Below, piece after piece: positions 52,403 through 63,796 of a stretch of 64,000 bases of DNA. Position numbers and translations under genes: made by a program. Below the pieces are notes generated by a model. It was not told where the DNA came from, did not search any database, and saw only the letters and a list, made by a program, of their open reading frames with translations. The DNA is from Diploptera punctata (lineage: Eukaryota; Arthropoda; Insecta; Blattodea; Blaberidae): positions 1,905,001 through 1,969,000 of the forward strand of contig JASPKZ010003844.1 of NCBI GenBank assembly GCA_030220185.1, given 5' to 3'. The first letter of the stretch is position 1. The number at the start of each line of letters is the position of its first letter.

Positions 52403-52814
52403 TAGAATGAAACATGCTTAGTGTTATAGATAATACGATCTATAACAATCAAAATTTTATTTTTAATTTTCTGAAATCGATATTTGTAATCTTCACATTT
52501 TCAGAATCGTAACATCTTTGTTATTACATTTTAGTAACAAATTAAATTAGATCCTTATAGCAGAAAACTTATCTGATGAGTAAAGACTAACAATTCTAAC
52601 TTTAAAAAAATTGGAATATAAAATTATAAAATTGTACACCCTTAGACAAAAAGATGAGCCATCTCTTGATTCTATCAACCGATCGAGGAACTTCGTGAGC
52701 ACTCGCAGAAGCCTTATTCACATTAACACGTTTTCAGTAACTGCACTGTGTTGTTTGATAGTTAACGCAGTGCACACTCAAGTAACATAAAAGAGAGAGC
52801 TTGCCTTTCTGTGT

Positions 52815-52885
52815 TTCCGTGGTCGAGAGGTTTAACACACAACATCTGCGTTCGTAAACTCACGGGTTCGATTCCCGTTCTACTT
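52815..52885 (+). repeat. tRNA-like stretch inside the Tc1-type element, left
   Basis: TTTCCGTGGTCGAGAGGTTTAA resembles an A box, and CACGGGTTCGATTCCCGTTC is a good B box with T-arm pairing (ACGGG/CCCGT). The anticodon arm is poor, so it is not a credible tRNA gene. Confidence 0.45.
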
Positions 52886-53055
52886 TTTTTTGACTGAATG
52901 TTAGGATAGCATTTCGCATGTAATATAGTTTAATATTTAATTTTATATTTTAGATTTATAGCTTTAATGCACACACAAAACACATAAATGAAAACCTTCT
53001 AATAATTAAATGAATAAAGAAAATAATATATTCTAAAATTAAAACTTTAACAAAA

Positions 53056-53283
53056 TTAATATCGGGTATATGAACCCTCAGCATCTATTACCGCCCTAGA
53101 TCTGCGGGGCATTGACGCAATCAAATTTCTACAGTCATGTGGACTTTCGGCTAGAGCATCCCAGACGTCCTGAATTTGTGCCCATAAACCATCTTTCGTC
53201 TTTTGTGCATCTGCAGGGCAATTAGAGTTCATTATAAACAAACTTGTTAGAGGCTGTTGCTTTTGCGCAGAACGTGTGCGCAT
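53056..53283 (-). pseudogene. Tc1-type transposase C-terminal remnant
   Basis: A 75-residue frame: an unrelated N-terminus, then NCPADAQKTKDGLWAQIQDV, WDALAESPHDCRNLIASMPR, then RSRAVIDAEGSYTRY and a stop. The pattern of a W..I....I..L..SMPRR..AVI...G..TRY ending is typical of Tc1-family transposases. The catalytic DDE domain is not preserved. Confidence 0.75.
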
Positions 53284-53451
53284 CAGTCTATTAAAATCAA
53301 TTCACTGACATCACCTAGAACAAACCCTGAATGTGGTAAAATAATTGTTACAATAACGACATTAACATTGATTTAGTTCAATTGTCAAAATAAAATGTAT
53401 TTAATTCATGAAACGTTTTAATACAAATATCACGAAAAAAACTACATAATT

Positions 53452-53522
53452 GAGGACGCGAACCTGCGACCTTCATTAACAGTGATTGCATGCTTTACCG
53501 CTTTACCTCTGACCTAACAGGG
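53452..53522 (-). repeat. tRNA-like stretch inside the Tc1-type element, right
   Basis: On the minus strand GTTAGGTCAGAGGTAAAGCG is A-box-like and GGTCGCAGGTTCGCGTCCTC is B-box-like. It is roughly symmetrical to the left one, though the two differ in sequence. Confidence 0.35.
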
Positions 53523-53689
53523 CACGTAGGAGTATCTTCACTCAGTTCATGCCACATAACGCAGTAGCTCAGGGCCTGCACAATTATGACTAGTTTACTA
53601 GTGTGAACCCAGCGCTGTGTCGAGTAGGACTTAGAAGAAATATGCGTTCAAGAGATGACTCATTTTTTTTTGACTAAGGGTGTACCTTG

Positions 53690-54025
53690 TTTTGCAAGCT
53701 CCTCAACTGTTGAAATAATTAAACCATTTTAAACCTATCAGGTCCAATCCCATCCTCAGCAGAAGGTTGTTCCTTACTCTCCAACAACAGTAGCTGGATG
53801 ATATCTGGAGAGTAGCGAGCCCAGTAACACAAGGCTAGATTTCTATTCCATTTTTAAAATGATCTTGACTAGTTTGAAGTAACAAAGAAAACAAAATAAG
53901 AAGGACTGGAGTTTCTGGTATCTCATATTGCGGAACAAAACTTTGGAGGAACCATTTGGCAGGATTCTAACTTGCCCGTTCCGTTTACCGTATTTCAAAA
54001 TACTTTACTGAAATATTAAATGACT
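53690..54025. other. Unannotated stretch
   Basis: No recognised feature. Confidence 0.4.
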
Positions 54026-54111
54026 ACTTATCTCACTGGCACTATCGAACCTGGAAATTCATGGAAGCGTGAATTTATGATTTTCATACATCCGTATCCT
54101 GAGCTAATGTT

Positions 54112-54818
54112 CATAAGTAGTGCCACCAGTGATTTCCAATTTATCTAGAGAATTTGAAAATCAAGAGTGGCATTTGTTAGGATTATTTAACGAATAAAAT
54201 TAAGCTGTTTACTCACAAATCATTATTTAACTATAGTTATTTTAAAATATTTATATATTTAATGTAAATGGCGATGTTTGAAAACAAATGAGAAACGATA
54301 GGTACGCTTCATCTGCTTCTTTTATTTATCACTGCAACCAGATCATACTATTTATTGCCAAAGGAACGTAATATTGTAAGAATGCTCTCTACTGGAGAAA
54401 AAAATAAACACATCAAACTGTATATTAATTCATTTCTGATGTCGTATGATGTAAATATGACAATTATATTTTTCTGGATTATTACCTGGGAAAAAAATAC
54501 ATTTAAGAAAGTGCAAACAGTGGTTTCTTTTTTTGGTGGTATAATAAATTGCTACAAATGTTTTTATATTAACTCCCGCATGCGCTATGTGTTGAAATCT
54601 ATTTATACAATCTGGTAGCCGTATTTCTCACAGGCTCAATCACTGCAAAATAATGGTCAGACCTGTTCAGAATATTAAAAAGGAGGAGCTTTCTTTAATG
54701 TGTGTAAATTTAATATTGATAAATATTTGGCGAAACACGACTGTGATTGGTTGTAAAACAGAAATAATTGAAACGTGATTGGTCATGGACTCCCATTTGG
54801 GGCATGAGTTAAATAGTC
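54112..54818 (+). mobile_element. Hairpin-ended element, copy 2
   Basis: Begins CATAAGTAGTGCC and ends GAGTTAAATAGTC. The palindrome present in copies 1 and 3 has lost its centre here (GTGATTTCCAA joins directly to TTTATCTAGAGAATTTG), a typical deletion across a hairpin. Otherwise collinear with copy 1, with an additional 51 bp in the small frame. Inserted in LINE-A. Confidence 0.75.
54355..54618 (+). CDS. Small frame of hairpin element, copy 2
   Basis: 87 codons: PKERNIVRMLSTGEKNKHIK, LYINSFLMSYDVNM, FKKVQTVVSFFGGIINCYKC and a divergent end. The frame is the same as at 10725-10916. The 51-bp difference (DVNMTIIFFWIITWEKN) keeps the frame. Function unknown; coding status unproven. Confidence 0.25.
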   Translation: MPKERNIVRMLSTGEKNKHIKLYINSFLMSYDVNMTIIFFWIITWEKNTFKKVQTVVSFFGGIINCYKCFYINSRMRYVLKSIYTIW

Positions 54819-55204
54819 TATAATAATTCCTTCGCCTTCTTCAGATCACGGTAAATGTTCTTCTACCACCTCATACTTCTTCTACATATTGGACTCTTTC
54901 ACCTCTAGTATTCTTACATAACGTTTCCATGTTCCTCATTCATACCCATTAGTTGCACATATCCAGCGAATCGCAGTCAACGATTCTTAATTCTTCTTAT
55001 TACATCTGGTTTCCAATTAAGATTATGTAGCTCATTGTTATGTAGTTTTTTCCATCTGCTTGTTCACTTGTCTTCGGCCCAAAAATTTCCTCAAGGACTT
55101 TATTTTCAAGTACTTGTTATCTTCACTTCAATAAGAGACCATTTTTCGCATCCATATGGATGAATCGCTGTTTTATATACTAAAATATTTTTCGAGCGAT
55201 AGCG

Positions 55205-55806
55205 TGTTTTATCGTACTTACAGCAATGGCGACCATGATTAAAAGTTCAACTTCCTACATTTCGGGGTTGCCAACTTAAGTAACTATACTGTAATAAAAT
55301 AACTATACTGTAATATTGCATATTACAAACCCACGTGTGGGAAGTAAAACCACTGCCCTATATGTATACTAATACAATTGTATATACAGAATATATCCAA
55401 AAGGTAGTGTTAATATACATTATACGAAACAAATCACTGCATTTTAAATGAACTGAACTTTATATGAAACAATATAAAACAATAAATATGTACTTGCCGC
55501 CATATTATCAATAATTGTTCTGAAAGCCTCCTGTTGTTTCACTAATAAGCATTGCCCACACTATTAAAGTTAGTCAATTGTTTATAGTGAATGCAAATGT
55601 TTCCAACAAAGATGTTATTATTTTATTATTAGCTATTATTTTGAAAACACCATCACGCAAAAAATAATTTACAACGCACTTTTGTGAAGTGATTTACAGA
55701 AGGTAGGTAATTAAAAACCTCGCTATCGCTCGGTTTTTAAACATTTCCCTCGATTCTACAAAAATCACTTCCCAACCTGGCATCATATTATACTATTATA
55801 TTTATA
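55205..55806. other. Unannotated, with short local repeats
   Basis: A direct repeat AATAACTATACTGTAATA-like (55276-55312), and GAAGTGATTT/TCACTTCCCA inverted blocks near 55686 and 55767. Possibly a decayed MITE; not resolved. Confidence 0.35.
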
Positions 55807-55840
55807 AATTCGACTTTTACTGAGAATGCAATAAATGTCA

Positions 55841-57780
55841 GCAGAACAATGGACACAGCATTTCAGACAGTTATTATATGCAGAGGAAGAAGAAACAAAT
55901 ACACCTCCCTGTCCCACAGAAGAATATAATGCTATAACATTGGATGAAGTGATAGAAACTATCAAGAAAATGAAAAATAGAAAAGCTAGTGGAGTAGATA
56001 GTATACCAATGGAGCTTTGGAAATATGGTGGGAAACCACTCTATATTAGATTGGTACAAATTTTTAATGATATATGGGCACATGGAATAATACCTCAGGA
56101 CTGGAAAACATCATTAGTAATACCCATCCATAAGAAAGGAGAAAAAAGTAACTGCTCAAATTAGAGAGGTATATCATTGTTGACAACAGCATCTAAAATA
56201 TATACATCCATTTTAAAACGAAAACTTCAGAAAATTACAGAAGATAAAATTGGAGAGGAACAATGTGGATTCCGAAAAGGCCGATCGTGTATCGATGCTA
56301 CATTTGTTATAAAACAACTAATTGAGAAGTGGAAAGAATTTAATATCCCCTATATATATTATTTTTAGATTTTGAAAAGGCCTATGATAGAGTCAAACGG
56401 GACATAATGTGGAAAATATTGGAAAGCTACCAAGTCCCCAATAATCTAATAAATGCTATAAAAAGTTTATATGAAAACACATTTATAAAAGTAAAGTTAG
56501 ATCATGGGAAAATAACAGATAAATTTGAAATTAACCAAGGTTTAAGACAGGGATGTGGACTATCTCCATTACTGTTTATTCTATATCTAAATAAAATTGT
56601 CCAGGAGTGGAAAAAACGAAACCCCCCAGGAGTAAAAATATGTAGAGGAAATCAAATACAAACAATAATCTTCGCAGATGATCAAGTACTTCTAGCGGAG
56701 AATGAAGATGATTTGCAGAGATCAGTGTTTAAATTGCAGAACATCCTGGAAAAATACAACATGAAAATATCTGAAAATAAAACCAAATCCATGGCAATCA
56801 CTGGAAAGGGATTTTCGAGAGTAAAAATAATAATAAATAATAAACCGATAGAACAAGTAACACACTTTAATTATTTAGGTAATAATATATCACAGTTTTA
56901 TAATCAAAAGATGTGGAAACAAATTTAGAAAAATATAACAGATTAAATGGTATAATTAGGATAAATTTTGGAAAACAAATGAGGAAAGAAATCCAATTGA
57001 GATTTCATAAGCCATAGCCAAACCTGCTCTACTATACGGAAGTGAATGCTGGACACTTCGAGCAAAAGATAAATCCCGCATTAATAGTTCACAAATGAGA
57101 TTCCTCCGATCACTAACTGGAGTAACATTAAGGGATAGAATGAAAAGTGATGAGATAAGGATGCAGTGGAATAGTAGGGAAATGGTTGAACATATACAAA
57201 ATTATCATAAGTAATGCCACGAGTGATTTCCAAATTATCGATAAATTCACGACTCACGAAGTGAGGAGTGAATTTATCTAGAGAATTTGGAAATCAAGAG
57301 TGGCATTTGTTAGGACTATTTAACGAATAAAATTAAGCTGTTTACTCACAAATCATTATTTAACTGTAGTTATTTTAAAATATTTATATATCTAATGTAA
57401 ACGGCGATGTTTGAAAACAAATGAGAAACGATAGGTACGCTTCATCTGCTTCTTTTGTTTATCACTGCAACTAGATCATACTATTTCAGAATATTAAAAA
57501 GGAGGAGCTTTCTTTAATATGGTAATTATAACACTGATAAATATTTGGTGAAACACGACCCTGATTGGTTGTAAAACAGAAATCATTGAAACGTGATTGG
57601 TCATTTACTCCCATTTGGGGCATGAGTTAAATAGTCAGATTAAATGGTTCCAACACGTCCAGAGAATGTCAAATTCCCGTTTACCAAAGATGATTTACCA
57701 CCTCAACCCTAAAGGCAAAAGAGACCTCGGAAGACCCTTCAACCGATGGAAAGATCAGTTTTTGTAGTCGCAGAACGGGC
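55841..57780 (+). pseudogene. LINE-B-type RT and C-terminus, broken
   Basis: Order: TLDEVIETIKKMKNRKASGV, DSIPMELWKYGG, DWKTSLVIPIHKKGEKSNCS, stop, RGISLLTTASKIYTSILKRK, EEQCGFRKGRSCIDATFVIK, a frame break in the FEKAYDRVKR equivalent (box A), KFEINQGLRQGCGLSPLLFI (box B), QTIIFADDQVLLAENE (box C), and ENKTKSMAITGKG. The second part includes LYGSECWTLRAKD, MRFLRSLTGVTLRDRM, then after the insertion RLKWFQHVQRMSNSRLPKM and GKRDLGRPFNRWKDQFL. Catalytic residues of boxes A and C can still be read but in different frames. Confidence 0.85.
57206..57635 (+). mobile_element. Hairpin-ended element, copy 3, internally deleted
   Basis: It has the full terminal palindrome (57216-57304) and both ends, but about 250 bp of the middle, including the small frame, is missing (junction near 57485 at ATACTATTTCAGAATATTAA). 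It interrupts LINE-B-type coding sequence between HIQNY and RLKWFQH equivalents, which fixes its borders within a few bases. Confidence 0.8.
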
Positions 57781-57859
57781 ATCATCACCCAATACTGCAT
57801 TCGGAAGAAGAAGAAGAAGAAGAAGAATTCGACTTTTACTGAGAATGCAATAAATGTCA

Positions 57860-58946
57860 TACGACGATCAAATGCATAAATATATGCAATGATGTAAGCA
57901 GTCGCCGCTTTAATTAGTTTCTATGGCAAGTTACGATGATGTGTTGTAAAAAGGTAGCTTAGAGAGTAATTTTTGATATTTAATAATACTTCCAGATCTC
58001 TGAGAGCTTCAAACAACATTTCGAGGCTCATTACGAAATATTAAATTTTGGTAAATTGTGTTGATTTGAATTAAGAGGTGAGTTTAAAGATTATCGATTA
58101 TAAAAAATTACCAAATGCAATTCTCATTCGTCCTTGAAAGTTGGTAACAAAATTAATGAATCACTGTAAACATTTATCGTTGAATTAAGCGGAGAAGCTA
58201 TTTGGCTCTGTTCTTATGAATGAAATGAACAAAACATGAAGTAAGGCTTGACTAATTTAAATTTTAAAAGTGAAACTTTGTAAATGAAGTGGAACATTCA
58301 GAGGAAGACATCCAGCTACTGAATGTAAGGTGTAATGTCTTGTGCCAAATTCTGAAATTTTCTTTTTGCCAAGCACCTGTACTTTTGCACGCTTCTCTGC
58401 TGGGAATTATAGCATTATACCAGGTGTACAACTTTCATAACCCATGTCCTGGATAAATGAATACTGCTTACGTGTCGTGGGAATCAAGTTTCTGAGGCAA
58501 AACAAGCCGACATTTTACCAAATATCCCACCAAATCCCTGTGTGACTAGAATTCATATACTTCCCTTGGGGTTCCATATAGTCTACGTCACTAATACTCT
58601 ATTTCCATTTTTCTTAAATGAAAAAAGTAAAATTGTACAATGTTCTCTCTGATATTTTCTAAAGTAATATGAAAACCCCCTGATAAAAAAAAAGATCCTG
58701 TTACTTTGGTTTCCATGCTGTATTTATATTCAACATAAATAAATAAATAAATAAATAAATAAAATAAATAAAGCACAAACTAATATTGATGATCATCAAT
58801 GAATCTTGACTCGGACCACTATTTACTAACCTTACCGATAATCATCGCTTATTGTAAACATTTTTTTCATGTTTTAGCTATATCAAAATGTTTACCCGCG
58901 TTCCCGTTATAGTCAACCTAGCGTGTATGTGTTACCATTTCAGATA
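57860..58946. other. Unannotated, with an AAAT run
   Basis: (AAAT)n at 58735-58772. Otherwise nothing recognised. Confidence 0.4.
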
Positions 58947-58960
58947 AAACAAGAAAACTA

Positions 58961-59272
58961 AAGTAAGTAAGTAAAGTAATCCCACTACAGGCCTCAGGAG
59001 GCCCTTCGGGTAGTAGGAGGTTAAGGCTCCCACTTTTTCTGAACAATCGGCACTTGATGTCAGCCGGGTTGTCAGCCCTGCGTGACGGCCGCCTTTACCC
59101 CAGAACAAGCGTCTGGTACTCATTTCCGTTAGAGGCTGAGTCGACCCCAGGGCCATAGTGCCGCCAGAAGGTTTGGGTCAGTTTAAAAATCCTGACCCCA
59201 CCGGGACTTGAAAACCCTCGACCTTCTGGCTTGTAGCGCAGTACCTTAACCACTACGCTACGGCATGCCCCC
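58961..59272 (-). mobile_element. SINE-D with 14-bp target duplication
   Basis: Flanked by AAACAAGAAAACTA (58947-58960 and 59273-59286). On the minus strand it begins GGGGCATGCCGTAGCGTAGTGG with the A box, then B box GGGTTTTCAAGTCC carrying two extra T, and runs to a GGGATTACTTTACTTACTTACTT tail in two parts. Body blocks match 44109-44409. Confidence 0.93.
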
Positions 59273-59289
59273 AAACAAGAAAACTAGCA

Positions 59290-60550
59290 TGTAATAATAA
59301 TTATAATCATCATTATAAAACAATAGTAATAGATTTATTTTTCATGGCAGGGTTAAAGTCTTAGGGTCTTGTCTACCACTCAAACAGGTTGGATCAACTT
59401 TACAATAATAATTAGGCTTACAACTAAGCTACAATAAAAATTAATAATTACATAGAAGCCTACAATATAATTACTATAATGTAACATTTGTATTGATTTA
59501 GTCAAAAATTAGACGATAAAAAATTATATACATATTAGAATAATTTAAAACGAAATCAAACTTATGTCATTTTCGAACGTGAAATGAAAGTGTATGTTAT
59601 ACAAGTATTAATTTTCTGTATTATGTAATTTAAATTTTATTATAATAAATAGAGAATTGCGGTAGTTTCATTTTATGCAGACTGATTAGTTAGGTTACAT
59701 AGAAAAGCTATTTACTCCATTACATTAACAATATTTGTGAGAAATAGGATGAAACCATCATTCCTAGCCTTACTGTGAAGTTAAAACGGTTTGTAACATT
59801 TTTACTATACGTCGTTTATTAAAATACCGAACATTTTTGTTTTTCGATGATTCGGTTAACCCGAGTTTCGATTAAGCGATGTTTGGTTAAGAGGTTTTAC
59901 TGTATTTTGGAATTATTCTGTATAACCTTCAAATGCTTTATATGATAATGAAATGTAGTAAAATAAGTAATTTAATATCGAAATGAGTTTCTATGCGATG
60001 CCAATACGTACTATTTATTCTGAACGCTATGGGTTATAATTAAGTAAAAAGCTTCAGCAATATCCAGCGCCGGCCGCCTTAAGCATCTATTGGTTTACTT
60101 TATTATCTCTAAGAAGATATTCATATCGATTCTCTTGGAATGCTGACAGATACACGACTGTGCAAACGAGCAAAATTACTGGATTGTTCTTGTACAAATT
60201 TAAATTGGTAGACAACTTATAAGTGAATATTTGAAGACTGACAACTAAATATTCTAACCAGAAGCGTATGAAAGTTTTCAGAGGAGCAAATAAATATTTT
60301 ATATCAACAATTTCTGATTAATGATTCCTTATGGAACCCATAGGATCAATGCGGCTTTTTCTAAGACCCTCTAATTAATCCATATCCCTAACCAATTGAA
60401 ACTAGTACATATATCAGGTGTCTGGTTCCTAAAAATCCATCCGAATATTATTCTCCCAATTATGCTTAGGCTTTCCTAATTTTTTTTCCCAAAGGCTTCC
60501 CAACAAAAAATTGAGAGACATGAAAATATGACAGCGCTGTACAACTATTA
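59290..60550. other. Mostly unannotated; one pogo-like terminus
   Basis: At 59855-59911 the minus strand reads CAGTAAAACCTCTTAACCAA and continues ACATCGCTTAATCG, resembling a Tigger/pogo terminal repeat. No partner end was found, so only a solo terminus is suggested. The rest is featureless AT-rich DNA. Confidence 0.4.
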
Positions 60551-60554
60551 TACG

Positions 60555-61705
60555 AAGTCATCAAAAAGGCTTTTGATTCATTTAGTTTTATTCGAATGTG
60601 GCTAAATGACACAAAGAGATACGATTAGGCAAAGAGGTTTCAGATACTTTTGAAATGCACAATGGTTTAATGCAATTCTGCTATTAAAATTTGTATCAAG
60701 TAGTGTCAAAATATTTAGAGGAAAAAGAAGGCACAAAACTAATGGTATTGAAAATCTGTTAGCATATTTTTATGATGAATTATCTACAACTTGATTAATA
60801 ATACATAACAAGCATTATATGGCGATAATGAGGAAATAGGTCTACCAAAAAGTGAACACAAACAATCTATTAAATAACTCTAAGAAACTGGAGTTGGAAG
60901 TTAATATTAGATAGATACCCTCAACTCGTGTCCAACTCAGGGTCGGATCGTGGGATGAGATGAGACGAGCTCACTATGTAGAGGTCTGTGAATGACAAGG
61001 GTGCCGGCCGACTACGCCTGACACACCATCACGGGAGGAAACCCCAAGAAAAACCTGCCCGAACTCCGTTTCGTCCTCCACAAAACCCACATGGAGTAAC
61101 AGAGACTCGATATCGGGACCCCAGCGGTGAGAGGCGAGCGTCTAACCGCTTGCGCCACGGAGTCGCCGAAGTTAATATTAATAAACATAAATATTTGTCC
61201 ACACATAAAAATATATAATATAGTTTAAAATAAAATTTAATGAAACATTAGGGAAATTTTGAAGTGATTAAACCCAAATATCTAAGAATAATAATTACAA
61301 ATAGGAATATGACGCATAAATAAATTAAACATAGGCTTAACTCTGCACACCTATACTATTATGCATTGAGGGACCCTTGTTGTTTCATTTTAGGTTAAAA
61401 AATATTAAACTGATGTATATTAACGTTATTATTATACGAGGATGAAGAAAGATGATGAGAATTTGAGAATAAAGCCGTTAGGAAAAAATGTTGGACTAAG
61501 GAGAGACGTACAGACAGGTAAATGAAGACGTAGGCCTACACTTAACAGTTTACTACATGTTATTTATGGGAAACGAGATGTAATAAGAACAGTTAATACT
61601 CGTAGACTGTGATGGGCAGGACCTGTGGCTTTAATGGGAAATGAAAGAAGGCATGGAAACTCCTTGCAGGCAATCCTGAGGGGAAAGCGCCCAGCATTTA
61701 CGGCA
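60555..61705 (+). mobile_element. LINE-A copy, very old, split by a SINE
   Basis: Traces in order: a KAFDSFSF-like box A, GLAKRFQILLKCTMV equivalents of GKQFSDTFEIQNG at about 60620-60670, then LEEKEG.KLMVLKIC, and after the SINE the YLRIIITNRNM, NKAVRKKC and KRPAFTARTKWQ regions of the C-terminus. Numerous indels; it is recognisable only by alignment to 30937-32165. Confidence 0.6.
60910..61167 (-). mobile_element. SINE-H with 13-bp target duplication
   Basis: Flanked by GAAGTTAATATTA (60897-60909 and 61168-61180), which is LINE-A sequence. The tRNA-like head on the minus strand starts GGCGACTCCGTGGCGCAAGC with A box TGGCGCAAGCGGTTAGACG, and GATATCGAGTCTCTG in the B-box position. The body has ACATGGAGTAACAG (plus strand) and CCGTGATGGTGTGTCAGGC; the tail reads GGGTATCTATC. 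It is the only copy of its family in the window. Confidence 0.85.
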
Positions 61706-61739
61706 AGAACGAAGTGGCAGAATAACGGGGACACGATCT

Positions 61740-62338
61740 TTCTGAAGAGCATTTATAACTTGGAACGCACACATATTTTTTAACCATACAAGGACACGAA
61801 GAGCCTCCCTGGATGAGTTTTCAGTTCAATGCCAGGACCACATCCGAGACAACAAGAACATTTAATAAAAGACGGACCATTCAATAATTTATCCATATGC
61901 ACAAGGCGAATAAGGTATGGATAATTGTGATGGCCAGTTGATGTTCGGGGAAAATTTGAGCCTTAAAGTTTCCTGAAATTTGTCTTATAAAAACCTCCAA
62001 GCGCGTCAGGCCTAGAAGTCCCTTGGCCTAACATCCGGCTGATGGTCTCATGTCCACATGTGTTAATCACAGAGGTAGACTATCATAAGCCAGTGTAGGG
62101 ATGACGTGGTAAGCATGTCGAGTCCCCCAGCGTTATATCTGGTGTTCTCAACCTGGAGTCGCTCTTATTGTAGCTACCCAAATGCCCCACGATGGTGGAT
62201 GGGCACCGACATTTGTCTTATAAGTGAATAAAATTCTGACAAAAAACCTCACCCAGGAAATTTGATGCGACCGGGATTCGAATCCGGGCTGCTGCTTACG
62301 AAGCAACGACATTATCCCGAAATCGCAACTGTGGACTA
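61740..62338 (-). mobile_element. SINE-B copy split by SINE-C
   Basis: The body on the plus strand (ACCATACAAGGACACGAAGAG, GAGTTTTCAGTTCAATGCCAG, CACATCCGAGACAACAAGAAC, GATGGCCAGTTGATGTTCGG) leads to TTTGTCTTATAA. After the SINE-C insertion it resumes with the head GGAAATTTGATGCGACCGGG, ATTCGAATCCGGGC and a GCAACTGTGGACTAC end. Confidence 0.8.
61991..62210 (-). mobile_element. SINE-C 3' portion nested in SINE-B
   Basis: Flanked by ATTTGTCTTATAA (61978-61990 and 62211-62223). It contains CAGGCCTAGAAGTCCCTTGG, GTTAATCACAGAGGTAGAC, CCAGTGTAGGGATGACGTGG and CTCAACCTGGAGTCGCTC. It lacks the tRNA head, so it is a 5'-truncated insertion. Confidence 0.8.
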
Positions 62339-62444
62339 CATTCATAAATTAATTAATTTTAATCTCACTCTTCGGATAATTGCAAGTTAGATATATTCAA
62401 ACTTAAATTCTACCCCCCTTAAAATAATTACAATACTTCATATA

Positions 62445-62645
62445 CATCCACAGTAATTCTGACCGAGGGCAGGTCATTCACTGCAATCATAGCATTTTCA
62501 TGCTATGTTTTGCAGCTTTACTAGGGAATTGTAGGTGTGGTAGCTTCCCGTTGCTTTCCACACTGATGAAGGATGATGGTGATGGTGATGATGATGATAA
62601 TGAGAAGGATAATGATGATGATGGTCATATGATTTCAGGGACCGA
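62445..62645 (-). mobile_element. SINE-A 3' half
   Basis: From CATCCACAGTAATTCTGACC through GCATTTTCATGCTATG and GGTGTGGTAGCTTCCCG to GATGGTCATATGATTTCAGGG. The head is missing, consistent with 5' truncation. Confidence 0.82.
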
Positions 62646-63635
62646 TACTTCATATAAAATACTCAATAGAAACATGGCAATTGTAAGAAAACAATACAAT
62701 TATATTAATTTAGTCCCAATGAATGATAAAGTGTTTTTATTGATATATAAATATATATACTTCAAAATTAATGAGGAAATTAAGAATATCATCGAAATAC
62801 GAACAGATATTTCGAAGTAGTGAGTATCAACTTTTGTTGTGTTCTAAACAGAAAAGGGTATGTGGGTTAATACTCTTTTAATATTTAAAGGGATACGACT
62901 ACGACAGACTCGCATACACGTTTTACTAGCAGAGTGTTTCCCCTGGGAATAACGACCTTATATTTCTTTTCTAGAATTATCAATTGAACATTTGGGGAAA
63001 CCGTAAAAATACGCCAAGCTCATTTTAAAATTCAGGTAAAGAGCGTCCTCAGAGAGCAATATGGAGTCAGTCGTGAAAAAAAAAAAGAGCACAGATACGC
63101 CTACCGACCCTCGCACAATTTAATTCACATCGTTTCTCTGATTTACATCCAAATCTTCCAGTTCATCGATCCGTGGGCAGCAAACTTTTTACGTATTTTC
63201 AAAAACATTATTTTAAACAATTGTAAAAGGTGCTACTAAACGACTTGTAGTTTATTCAAAATTTACAACCGAACTTTAAAATGTTTTATTTAGTGTAATT
63301 ATAAAGTTTCTAGAAATTAATTAACATAAATTAGGATTTATGTTATTGTCAGTATGTGGAAAATATCTCAGAATTCTGGATCAAAGTAGTACAGATCAGA
63401 AATATGTTAAGATGCCCAGGAGAAAGAACCGCAGTTCACAATCTTCTAAGTAAGAGACGAAATTGAGGGAACATATGAAATGAAGACAGAGGAAACGTCC
63501 CCTTTACAATATTATTTCCTCCACCCAACACACTCGATAATTACATTTGTCAAAGACACATTTGTCACAAGAGCTAATTTGAAATGTTTGCTTATGTTTC
63601 CCATGTTCTTATACACAGCCGTAAAATTAATTAAT
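62646..63635. other. Unannotated stretch
   Basis: No recognised feature. Confidence 0.4.
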
Positions 63636-63639
63636 ACAT

Positions 63640-63694
63640 AACAGTAATAATAGTAGTAATAATAATAATAATAATAATAACAGTAATAATAGTA

Positions 63695-63742
<48 letters not shown>

Positions 63743-63754
63743 GTGATAATAGAA

Positions 63755-63796
<42 letters not shown>

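Larger units (their letters stand above)
52637..53682 (-). mobile_element. Tc1-type element with 37-bp inverted repeats
   Basis: The left end starting CACCCTTAGACAAAAAGATG and the inverse of the right end (CACCCTTAGTCAAAAAAAAA) match through GAG.CATCTCTTGA. Both sides have TA (52635-52636 and 53683-53684). The interior has a transposase C-terminal fragment on the minus strand and two tRNA-like stretches, one near each end in opposite orientation. At 1046 bp it is slightly shorter than complete Tc1-like elements. Confidence 0.82.
54028..55200 (-). mobile_element. LINE-A 3' end, split by hairpin element copy 2
   Basis: The 3' end (CTCACTGGCACTATCGAACC to CTGAGCTAATG) is at 54028-54111 and the rest resumes at 54819 (CTTCTTCTACCACCTCATAC region, to the KIYKT..LYG.E block near 55150). 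A few LINE-A bases are missing at the junction. Strongly diverged. Confidence 0.65.
55841..57825 (+). mobile_element. LINE-B relative with 34-bp target duplication
   Basis: Flanked by a perfect 34-bp repeat starting AATTCGACTTTTACTGAGAA (55807-55840 and 57826-57859). It is 5'-truncated just before the RT domain and ends with a GAA-repeat tail (57805-57825). It is interrupted by hairpin element copy 3 at 57206-57635. Without that insertion it would be about 1.55 kb. Confidence 0.92.

Noticed and set aside
58932..59156. 74-codon frame with a GC-rich, arginine-rich reading
   Set aside because: It lies wholly within SINE-D.
60988..61218. 76-codon frame on SINE-H
   Set aside because: It covers the SINE body and tRNA-like head; not a gene.
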